The translations under genes and the position numbers were made by a program. Source: UMGS973 sp963609975 (GTDB lineage: Bacteria; Bacillota; Clostridia; Peptostreptococcales; Anaerovoracaceae). Taken from it: 19,459 nt of DNA. How positions within the stretch are numbered: position 1 is the stretch's first letter; each line of letters starts with the position of its first letter. The stretch spans positions 1-19,459 of the forward strand of contig CAVDMD010000033.1 in the NCBI GenBank assembly GCA_963609975.1, given 5' to 3'. The notes under the pieces are model-generated. The model ran no database searches. It saw nothing but the letters and a program-made list of their open reading frames with translations, and was not told where the DNA came from. Positions 13,498 to 19,459 of this stretch are shown here, piece by piece.

Positions 13498-15161
13498 ACT
13501 CTATCACCTCCCGTCTTTATGACAAGCAGACAGGTCTGCTCGCCGCAGCAGCTGTCAAATTCGGCATCGGGATACTGTGTTTTGAGCTTTGACAGGTCGG
13601 CGTCGCACTCGACTGTAACGGCTGCACGAAGCCCGCTGCTTTTCCGCACCGCGCGTACATACAGGGCACGCAAGGCTTCCATATCCGCCTCCAGCACATT
13701 TTCAAAAAAATCATAGAGGCGGGTGGCATCGGAACCTGCAAGCTGTTTTTCGGCATCCACAAAAAGGCTGCTTTGAACGCCCAGCAGATCAAGTGCACGC
13801 AGAGACTCCGAAAAAGCCATCTCAAGCTCTCTGACCGGCACTGTGCCGTCACGATCCGCTATCAGTTCCAGATGTCTGCGGCGCTTGATATAACTGCACA
13901 ATACGGCAATCCTGCCGAGAATAATCCCGGCGCTGTCCGAAGTTTTTTCTTCTCTCTGATATTCCTGAACAAGCAGCGCAATCTTATCAAGCTGTTTTTG
14001 AGTCACCTCCTGAAGCAAATCATAAAGTCTGTTTTGCTCCAGCACCTTGCGCCGTTTTTCTTCCATCATATATTCGGAGCGCAGCAGTTCATTTCGCTCC
14101 TGCCATTCTTCTTTCAGATCACGCAGTTCCTCCTCCTGCGCCAGAAGGTCGCTGATGTCCTCCGTCCAGACGGCATAGCCCCCGCTTATCGGCATAGTGT
14201 GAAGCACTTTGCCGTCTGCCATGGTAAGCGGGCTTTTCAGGGCTTTTTTCATCTGCTCACCTGTAACCTGCTGCGCATCGCCGGAGCTGTAGCGGACACA
14301 AAAATCCCGATCCGCAATCTGTGCGGAACAGTCAAAAGATAACTCAAACAGCTCGGCATACCGGGTATTGGTGCGGATCATTCCGCACATAATGCACCAT
14401 TCAAGGGTGGCGGTAAAAAGCAGGCAATGTACTACCGTCATATCTCCCAGCCAGAATCTCAGCCACTTAAAACCGGCGCAATAAAAAACAGTATACACAA
14501 GCGCAAGGCCAATCGGCACCAGTGACACCCGGAAGTGTTTTTTCAGGTCCGGCACCCTGCATCTGACATACATAACCGTAAGCGCGGCAATACCGCAGGC
14601 AGCCATCCAGCCGACAGCTGCAAAATATACCGGACCGTAGCTGTATTCACTGTCGCTGTGCAGAGCAGGCGGTACATCTTCGGGAAATATAAATACAAGC
14701 CGGTTCAGGTCGTTTGTCAGCACCACAAGAAGCAGAGCTGCGCTTACAAGCCACAGAATCTTTGTTTTTTGGCTGAGGCGCTCGCCGTCTGCCTTGCCGA
14801 TGGTAAGCGCTGCCAAAAGTGCCGCCACAGGTATAAAAAGCATAGGCAGATAATACAGATACCAGCAGGCTCTCATTCCTGCCGGAGAGAGGACAAACTC
14901 CAGTTTTATGCTGCGTATATACAGCCAGAACACCATCAGAGCGCCGGCAATCAGTAAATACCGCCTTGTAGCCTGCTGCTGCACTGTGCGTTTTACTTTT
15001 ATGATCCATGTGATAAACAGTGTAAGGTAAATCAGCACTCTGACAAATCCAAGTATCTGACCGCCGATTCCGAATTTTTCCATCATACCGCAGGTGTATG
15101 CAGCAGCTATGGCAATCCACACTGTAATCACAGTCTGTGCTGTTTTTCTCTCGCTTTTCAC
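13494..15161 (-). CDS. 7TM-domain kinase-like sensor lacking catalytic residues
   Basis: A 555-residue membrane protein. Some seven to eight helices fill residues 10-270, with LTNDLNRLVF in the middle, the mark of the histidine kinase N-terminal 7TM sensor domain. A PAS-like segment follows (270-345), then a strongly charged coiled coil (345-400). The rest keeps the outline of a kinase (IKRRRHLELIAD, then SESLRALDLLGVQ), but I see no H-box histidine in the expected helix and no N or G boxes, so it is probably an inactive partner sensor. The start is taken as GTG at 15159-15161, with AAAGGA twelve bases upstream; the first membrane helix demands a start near here. It overlaps the kinase gene by four bases. 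Confidence 0.8.
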   Translation of the reverse strand: MKSERKTAQTVITVWIAIAAAYTCGMMEKFGIGGQILGFVRVLIYLTLFITWIIKVKRTVQQQATRRYLLIAGALMVFWLYIRSIKLEFVLSPAGMRACWYLYYLPMLFIPVAALLAALTIGKADGERLSQKTKILWLVSAALLLVVLTNDLNRLVFIFPEDVPPALHSDSEYSYGPVYFAAVGWMAACGIAALTVMYVRCRVPDLKKHFRVSLVPIGLALVYTVFYCAGFKWLRFWLGDMTVVHCLLFTATLEWCIMCGMIRTNTRYAELFELSFDCSAQIADRDFCVRYSSGDAQQVTGEQMKKALKSPLTMADGKVLHTMPISGGYAVWTEDISDLLAQEEELRDLKEEWQERNELLRSEYMMEEKRRKVLEQNRLYDLLQEVTQKQLDKIALLVQEYQREEKTSDSAGIILGRIAVLCSYIKRRRHLELIADRDGTVPVRELEMAFSESLRALDLLGVQSSLFVDAEKQLAGSDATRLYDFFENVLEADMEALRALYVRAVRKSSGLRAAVTVECDADLSKLKTQYPDAEFDSCCGEQTCLLVIKTGGDRV

Positions 15162-15173
15162 CGTGTGCAGCCA

Positions 15174-15179
15174 TCCTTT
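15174..15179 (-). promoter_or_regulatory. Ribosome binding site for a GTG start
   Basis: AAAGGA on the minus strand lies twelve bases before the GTG at 15159-15161. The spacing is longer than usual and no in-frame ATG lies near, so initiation may be weak or depend on the gene upstream. Confidence 0.45.
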
Positions 15180-15210
15180 CTCTCAAAATACAGGTTAAAA
15201 TACCGTAATG

Positions 15211-16590
15211 TTATCTTCTGAAAAGCCCTCTGAGAAGTCCCTTTCCTATATCCTTCGCCGCTTCCGCCGCAGCGCCTTTCACCATGCTTTTTTTGATATC
15301 AGGCGTCATTCCTGTTTTTGCAGAAGATATATTTTTTAATACTCCGGCAGCCCTGCCTGCTCCCGCACTGCCTGAAGCTCCCGCCTGCGATGATGCGGCC
15401 ATATTCATAGTCATTGCCTTGGTATTATCTATCAGTTCCTCCTGAGAAACCTTGTGTTTTTTGTTTCTGCTCTCAGGGACTCTGTTTCTCCGGAAATATT
15501 TAAGATCTCTGTTCAGTTCTTCTGCCAGCTGCGCATATTCCTCATCAATCTCAGGATACCTGTTTGAATCAATCATTTCATAATACGGATAAGGCTGAGG
15601 CGTCATAAGTATTTCCTCTATGCTTTTTGGGGAAAGAATCTCCTCAAAGAGAACATATTCAATCGCCTTAATATTATCGGGGTGCATCACTTTTTTGATA
15701 CGCCACAGCTCGTCAAGCCCCTGTGGATTAAGCATCATTATTCTGTAAAACGGAGTCTGCTTCATTGTGTCAAATGTAATCCCCATATCCTCCGAAAGAA
15801 ATCTGTAGTATTTACGCATTCTGCTGCGGGAAACAACCATAGCCTCAGCATATGATTCGCTCTCTTTATCGCCTTCTCTTATCTTGCGTTTTGAGTTTTC
15901 CCAGCCGAATATCAGGGCTGTGAAGTTTATCATCATTTCGAGCTTGAGCTTTGACTGCACCGCAATATCATCGCATACCGCCTTTGCCAGCTCTCCCATA
16001 TATGTGACCTCATCCAGGCTTTTGGCGTTTGCATATATTCCTATTGAATTTCTGACGCCTGCTGATGTGACTTCATAGTTTGGATCCGCAGCCTCAAGAA
16101 AATCCTGCGCAATATATTTGTACTCGGCTGTGACTGTATTGACTATGAGATGTTCTCTCTCAATTATAAGCTGGGCCTCCATAAGGTCATCTGTCCTGTT
16201 TTCGACATTAAAAAGCTCCTGATACGCCCTGTCTGTGAGTTCTCTTTTGTTTGGTCTGACCGAGGTTTCGTATACAAGTCTGTATGTGTCAAGAAACTCG
16301 TGTACCGTAGGAAGTCTCTGCTCTTTTGAATAATCGAATGCCGCAGGTCTGTCTGATTCATCCGAAACACTGTAATCATTGTTTCTGTTAATCACAGCCA
16401 TATAAACCTGGTTGTATTCATCTCTAAGACCGCTGTCGCCTACCATATCCATTGATGACGGGTTATCATCGGCATATTGTGTGAGTTTCTGTTCAAGGTT
16501 TCTGACGCTTTCAAGTAGAGCGCCTTCGGGTCTGCCGTCATAAAGAGGCTTCATGTATGCATCCAGCATATATTTCTGATTTGTATTCAT
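15211..16590 (-). CDS. Conserved-looking protein of unknown function (operon gene 2)
   Basis: A 459-residue soluble protein, not recognised. No signal peptide or membrane helix is seen. It is mostly helical and acidic to about residue 370, with a basic linker (ESRNKKHKVSQEE) and an Ala/Gly-rich tail ending in an amphipathic basic segment (AAKDIGKGLLRGLFRR) that could touch a membrane or nucleic acid. Its N-terminal NQK-YMLDA and an internal GITFDTMKQTPFYRIMML resemble parts of the gene just upstream. It overlaps that gene by four bases and has GGGAGGT before its ATG. The sensor gene follows after 49 bases without an evident terminator. A structural or signalling partner of the two-component system is possible but unproven. 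Confidence 0.75.
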   Translation of the reverse strand: MNTNQKYMLDAYMKPLYDGRPEGALLESVRNLEQKLTQYADDNPSSMDMVGDSGLRDEYNQVYMAVINRNNDYSVSDESDRPAAFDYSKEQRLPTVHEFLDTYRLVYETSVRPNKRELTDRAYQELFNVENRTDDLMEAQLIIEREHLIVNTVTAEYKYIAQDFLEAADPNYEVTSAGVRNSIGIYANAKSLDEVTYMGELAKAVCDDIAVQSKLKLEMMINFTALIFGWENSKRKIREGDKESESYAEAMVVSRSRMRKYYRFLSEDMGITFDTMKQTPFYRIMMLNPQGLDELWRIKKVMHPDNIKAIEYVLFEEILSPKSIEEILMTPQPYPYYEMIDSNRYPEIDEEYAQLAEELNRDLKYFRRNRVPESRNKKHKVSQEELIDNTKAMTMNMAASSQAGASGSAGAGRAAGVLKNISSAKTGMTPDIKKSMVKGAAAEAAKDIGKGLLRGLFRR

Positions 16591-17396
16591 CTGATCTGCA
16601 CCTCCCTGACTGCAATAAAGTCATAGCCAAAAGGATCATCCGATGGCACTGCCACGCAGCACGCGTCATGCCATTTCTCTGATTTGCCGATTTCCATAAC
16701 CTCGGCTCTGTGGTTTTTTACCCACTTTGCAGCTTTATTCTGTTCCTCTGCCAGACTGCCTGCATCATCAGCCTCGCTTATATCCCCATTCATATACCTG
16801 TGTATGTAGTCAATGAAATTTGCAATGCCTTTTTCGGTTGCCATTGTAAGGTTTCTGTAAACTCTGCTGTCTGCAAGCTCATCAAATGTAACCCCAAGCT
16901 CATCAAGCTCGTCAAGAGCTTTGCCTATGTCCTTAATTGCTTCTTTGCGGTGGTGCTCCTGAGGATTGCACTCCGCCTCAAAATATCCGCTGAACAGCCT
17001 GCCGAAAATTTCTTTTCGTTTTGCATATACATTGGATTTTTCCGCCGCTTCATTGTAATCCTCTATCCACTCCTGCGAAAACGCATATTCATTGCCTCTT
17101 GCTTTGAATTTTTCTTTTCTCATCTCATGGATTTTTGCCACATCATCATACCCTGCTTCCTGCATTGCTCTGATGCGAAGCTGTATGTCATCCATTGTCT
17201 TGGCGATACCAGCGCCCTCATAAAAAGGTGTGTGTTTCATCGCTTCGGTTGCTTCCTCCAGAGAATCAAAGCTGTTTTCGCGAAGCCATGCTGCGGCATC
17301 AAGATAATACTGCTTCTGGTTCGGCGCAATGTTCTTATCGAAATTCTCTGCGCGAAGCATATACAGTTCTATGCTTTTTGACGGATCATATGACAT
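16587..17396 (-). CDS. Protein of unknown function (operon gene 1)
   Basis: A 269-residue soluble, charged, probably helical protein with no recognised domain, signal peptide or membrane helix. Residues 25-35 (NQKQYYLDAAA), 53-59 (MKHTPFY) and the GVTFDELADSRVYRN segment resemble motifs in the next gene, hinting at a shared fold. The start at 17394-17396 is chosen because GGGAGGT lies at 17403-17409; the frame extends to 17504 but that stretch is the promoter segment. It is the first gene of the proposed five-gene operon with the two-component system and overlaps the second gene by four bases. The C-terminus DPFGYDFIAVREVQIR contains a plausible final beta strand. Confidence 0.75.
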   Translation of the reverse strand: MSYDPSKSIELYMLRAENFDKNIAPNQKQYYLDAAAWLRENSFDSLEEATEAMKHTPFYEGAGIAKTMDDIQLRIRAMQEAGYDDVAKIHEMRKEKFKARGNEYAFSQEWIEDYNEAAEKSNVYAKRKEIFGRLFSGYFEAECNPQEHHRKEAIKDIGKALDELDELGVTFDELADSRVYRNLTMATEKGIANFIDYIHRYMNGDISEADDAGSLAEEQNKAAKWVKNHRAEVMEIGKSEKWHDACCVAVPSDDPFGYDFIAVREVQIR

Positions 17397-17402
17397 TTTA
17401 AT

Positions 17403-17409
17403 ACCTCCC
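17403..17409 (-). promoter_or_regulatory. Ribosome binding site deciding the start of operon gene 1
   Basis: GGGAGGT on the minus strand, six bases before the ATG at 17394-17396. It favours this start over the in-frame ATG at 17504, which lies in the -35 region of the promoter. Confidence 0.8.
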
Positions 17410-17448
17410 TCATATTTTGCGGTTATCTCAAACCCCATTATCAATATT

Positions 17449-17489
17449 CTGTGTGACAATTTACTATTCAAGGCAATATTATCACACAG
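17449..17489 (-). promoter_or_regulatory. 8-bp inverted repeat at the operon promoter
   Basis: CTGTGTGA (17449-17456) and TCACACAG (17482-17489) are perfect inverted copies 25 bases apart, one on the edge of the -10 region and one in the 5' leader. The first arm is missing at the copy A promoter, so this dyad is specific to this operon. It could be a two-site operator or a leader hairpin. Confidence 0.45.
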
Positions 17490-17515
17490 TCGCTCTGTTT
17501 TCAATCAATATCCTC
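17458..17515 (-). repeat. Promoter-bearing repeat, copy B
   Basis: This segment matches copy A (10146-10203) at 52 of 58 positions. It contains TTGAAA (17499-17504), a 17-base spacer and TAATAT (17476-17481) on the minus strand and is the likely promoter of the five-gene operon running to 11609. Confidence 0.75.
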
Positions 17516-17544
17516 TTGAATATAGCTGCAAATAAGGGTAAACT
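17516..17544 (+). promoter_or_regulatory. Possible promoter of ridA-ilvA
   Basis: TTGAAT, a 17-base spacer and TAAACT on the plus strand, about 40 bases before the ridA start codon. The match is moderate (four of six in each box). Confidence 0.4.
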
Positions 17545-17582
17545 GTTCTTAGCATAAATTACAAATCTTACGGAGGTGCAGT

Positions 17583-17960
17583 ATGAACAAAATTCACACT
17601 GATAAGGCTCCCGCAGCAGTAGGGCCTTATTCACAGGCAATTAAAATAAACGGAATGGTATTTACTTCAGGTCAGATAGCCTTAGATCCCGCAACGGGAG
17701 ATATAGTCGGCACAGATATTAAAACTCAGGCAGCGCAGGTAATGCAAAACCTTATGGAAGTTCTCAAAGCGGCAGGCACCGATCAGAAACACACTGTCAA
17801 GACAACCTGTTTTCTGAGCAATATGGATGACTTTGCGGCTTTTAATGAGGTCTATTCACAGTATTTCACAGAGGCTCCCGCAAGATCCTGTGTAGCCGTA
17901 AAAACCCTGCCAAAAAACGTTCTTTGTGAAGTTGAGGCTATAGCAGTTGCGGAGGATTAA
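17583..17960 (+). CDS. ridA: RidA family reactive enamine/imine deaminase
   Basis: A 125-residue protein of the YjgF/YER057c/UK114 family, full length. The conserved GPYSQAI (14-20), FTSGQIALDP (27-36), the carboxylate-binding arginine Arg101 in APARSCVAV and the C-terminal CEVEAIA (115-121) are all present, as expected for an active trimer. RidA hydrolyses 2-aminoacrylate and 2-aminocrotonate to keto acids, protecting PLP enzymes. The gene lies three bases upstream of ilvA, the enzyme that makes these intermediates, and the two are surely co-transcribed. GGAGGTG precedes the ATG. Confidence 0.96.
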   Translation: MNKIHTDKAPAAVGPYSQAIKINGMVFTSGQIALDPATGDIVGTDIKTQAAQVMQNLMEVLKAAGTDQKHTVKTTCFLSNMDDFAAFNEVYSQYFTEAPARSCVAVKTLPKNVLCEVEAIAVAED

Positions 17961-17963
17961 TAT

Positions 17964-19184
17964 ATGGAAGAGTTAACACTTAAAAATTTTGAAGAGGCTG
18001 CACAGCTTGTCAAAAATGTCACTTTGCCTACAAATCTTGAATACAGCGAAAGTCTGAGCAGCAAAACAGGCGGCAAGATTTATCTCAAACCCGAAAATAT
18101 GCAGTACACAGGAGCATACAAGGTTCGCGGCGCATATTACAAAATCGCAACTCTGACAGATGAGCAGCGTGCCAGAGGTCTTATCACAGCCTCAGCCGGA
18201 AACCATGCGCAGGGAGTGGCCTACGCCGCCAAGAAATTCGGCTGCAGAGCAACCATCGTAATGCCTACGGTAACTCCTCTGATTAAAATAAACAGGACTA
18301 AAAGCTACGGCGCCGAAATCGTGCTGCATGGCGATGTATACGATGACGCCTGCGAAAAGGCAATGGAGCTTGCAAAAGAGCATGGCTATACGTTCATTCA
18401 TCCGTTTGACGATCTGGCGGTAGCCACAGGTCAGGGCAGCATTGCCATGGAAATAGTGCAGGAGCTTCCTACGGTTGACTACATAATCGTGCCAATCGGA
18501 GGCGGTGGTCTTATCACCGGAATTTCAACGCTCGCAAAAATGCTCAACCCCAAAATCAAAGTAATCGGAGTAGAGCCGAGCGCTGCCGCAAGCATGACTG
18601 CGGCATTTGAAAAAGGCGAGCCTGTAACTTTGCCAAGTGCAAACACAATTGCAGACGGTACGGCAGTAAAAAGAGTCGGTGAAACCATATTTCCTTACTG
18701 CAAAGAAAACATTCACAAGATAGTTACCGTTGATGACAATGAACTTATAGGGGCTTTTCTGGATATGGTCGAAAACCACAAGATGATTGTCGAAAACTCA
18801 GGGCTCCTGCCTGTTGCGGCATTAAGCCATCTTGACCTCAAGGACAAAAAAGCCGTTGTCGTGTTAAGCGGCGGCAATATGGATGTAATCACAATGTCCT
18901 CAGTAGTGCAGCATGGTCTGATTCAAAAAGACAGGATATTCTCCGTATCCGTACTGCTTCCTGACAAAGCCGGCGAACTTGTAAAGGTTGCTTCCATAAT
19001 TGCAAAGGAAAACGGCAATGTAATCAAGCTGGAGCACAACCAGTTTGTCAGCATCAACAGAATCAATGCCGTAGAGCTAAGGGTTACTATGGAAGCCTAC
19101 GGTACAGAGCACAAGAACTCTATTCTCAAAGCCCTCAAAGATGCAGGATTTGAGCCTAAACTTGTAGATACAAAGCTATACTAA
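17964..19184 (+). CDS. ilvA: Threonine ammonia-lyase, medium form with C-terminal ACT domain
   Basis: A PLP enzyme of 406 residues that deaminates threonine to 2-oxobutanoate, the first step to isoleucine, or a step in threonine fermentation. The PLP lysine is Lys53 in YTGAYKVRGAY, the substrate loop SAGNHAQG is at 77-84 and the phosphate-binding GGGGL at 179-183. The end of the protein (from about 325) is a single ACT-like domain, opening FSVSVLLPDKAGELVKVAS, which marks the medium form and suggests allosteric control by an amino acid. GGAGGATT overlaps the end of ridA, so the two are translated together. A strong terminator follows. Confidence 0.95.
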   Translation: MEELTLKNFEEAAQLVKNVTLPTNLEYSESLSSKTGGKIYLKPENMQYTGAYKVRGAYYKIATLTDEQRARGLITASAGNHAQGVAYAAKKFGCRATIVMPTVTPLIKINRTKSYGAEIVLHGDVYDDACEKAMELAKEHGYTFIHPFDDLAVATGQGSIAMEIVQELPTVDYIIVPIGGGGLITGISTLAKMLNPKIKVIGVEPSAAASMTAAFEKGEPVTLPSANTIADGTAVKRVGETIFPYCKENIHKIVTVDDNELIGAFLDMVENHKMIVENSGLLPVAALSHLDLKDKKAVVVLSGGNMDVITMSSVVQHGLIQKDRIFSVSVLLPDKAGELVKVASIIAKENGNVIKLEHNQFVSINRINAVELRVTMEAYGTEHKNSILKALKDAGFEPKLVDTKLY

Positions 19185-19191
19185 GACAAAT

Positions 19192-19226
19192 AAAGCAGGT
19201 GTCATAAAACCACGCACCTGCTTTTT
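19192..19226. terminator. Two-way terminator between ilvA and the Rpn-family gene
   Basis: AAAGCAGGTG and CACCTGCTTT (19192-19201 and 19215-19224) form a perfect ten-pair stem with a 13-base loop; plus-strand U-run at 19222-19226. Read on the minus strand it ends in TTTATTTG, so it can serve the converging gene at 19239 too. Confidence 0.9.
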
Positions 19227-19238
19227 GGATGTAATCAT

Positions 19239-19459
19239 TTATAGTTTTTTTATTTCTTCTATAGGCAACCCCGACACCTTGACTATGGTATTTATATCAA
19301 TACCCTCAGACTTCATAGCCTTAGCCACAGCAGCTCTGCCGGAGGCCTCGCCTCGTGCCTCACCGATTTTTTCGCCTTCGCTCCTGCCCTGTTCAAGGCC
19401 TTCACTTCTGCCAAGCTCCTCACCCTGCTCTCTGGCCTCCTGTATATCGAGCATTCTTT
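19239..19459 (-). CDS. Rpn family PD-(D/E)XK nuclease / putative transposase, C-terminus only
   Basis: The frame is open to the right edge, so the gene is cut and its N-terminal nuclease domain is not visible. The visible 73 residues contain several rounds of a Glu/Gly-rich pattern (EQGEELGRSEGLEQGRSEG, then GEARGEASGRA), followed by MKSEGIDINTIVKVSGLPIE and a final E-E-I-K-K-L. This helical, EG-rich region ending in a small helix-turn-helix-like segment is the typical C-terminus of Rpn (recombination-promoting nuclease, TIGR01784-like) proteins, which are abundant and often multi-copy in clostridial genomes. It converges on ilvA over a shared terminator. Whether the gene is intact cannot be seen. 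Confidence 0.75.
   Translation of the reverse strand, partial: RMLDIQEAREQGEELGRSEGLEQGRSEGEKIGEARGEASGRAAVAKAMKSEGIDINTIVKVSGLPIEEIKKL

Noticed and set aside
14647..15186. A 179-codon minus-strand frame overlapping the start of the 7TM sensor gene
   Set aside because: Its translation is rich in Cys, His and Arg and shows no fold-like pattern, whereas the overlapping frame gives clean membrane helices and joins the next gene by a four-base overlap.
17397..17504. Longer N-terminus for operon gene 1 starting at 17504
   Set aside because: This stretch holds the promoter segment and the GGGAGGT ribosome binding site for the ATG at 17396.
1..19459. CRISPR array, tRNA, rRNA or a complete insertion sequence
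   Set aside because: No regularly spaced repeats, no cloverleaf-like or rRNA segments and no transposase with terminal inverted repeats were seen; the only mobile-type hint is the partial Rpn-family gene at the right edge.

Overview
The window looks like chromosomal DNA of an anaerobic, probably spore-forming Firmicute of class Clostridia. The grounds are strong AGGAGG-type ribosome binding sites, consensus TTGACA/TATAAT promoters, a T-box leader, an AbrB-type regulator, a PdaA-like spore-cortex deacetylase, a medium-form IlvA beside RidA, and an Rpn-type nuclease/transposase fragment. Base composition is moderate. Nearly everything is on the minus strand, so the operons are read from high to low coordinates. 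Only ridA-ilvA is on the plus strand. Family calls come from reading translated motifs; no database search was run.

Layout. (1) 1-2703: an AbrB-regulator, ABC-2 exporter ATPase, permease, short-chain dehydrogenase and flavin-reductase (cut at the edge) operon. Its consensus promoter carries a perfect 15-bp inverted repeat. (2) 2747-4774: a nitroreductase-MATE efflux operon behind a leader that holds a terminator and a small overlapping reading frame, suggesting attenuation. (3) 4835-5656: pdaA, whose ribosome binding site lies in a hairpin. (4) 5700-6285: a scar of truncated genes (EamA transporter C-terminus, a plus-strand fragment, a minus-strand C-terminus). (5) 6290-9854: a sodium:solute symporter and an acyl-CoA synthetase behind a complete T-box riboswitch whose specifier reads UAC (Tyr). 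(6) 9901-10125: a small zinc-ribbon protein. (7) 10318-11379: a secreted, lysine-rich protein of unknown function. (8) 11609-17396: an apparent five-gene operon of two unrecognised proteins, a 7TM kinase-like sensor without kinase residues, a NarL-class histidine kinase and its response regulator. (9) 17583-19184: ridA-ilvA. (10) 19239 to the edge: the C-terminus of an Rpn-family protein.

How the parts work together. IlvA makes reactive enamine/imine intermediates that RidA hydrolyses. The T-box suggests that the symporter and CoA ligase respond to uncharged tRNA-Tyr, so the symporter may import tyrosine or a related aromatic compound. The least explained part is the 11609-17396 operon. Its promoter segment (17458-17515) recurs almost unchanged in front of the zinc-ribbon gene (10146-10203), and the two unknown proteins share short motifs. 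That operon and the T-box-controlled symporter/CoA-ligase unit are the best candidates for undescribed systems here.
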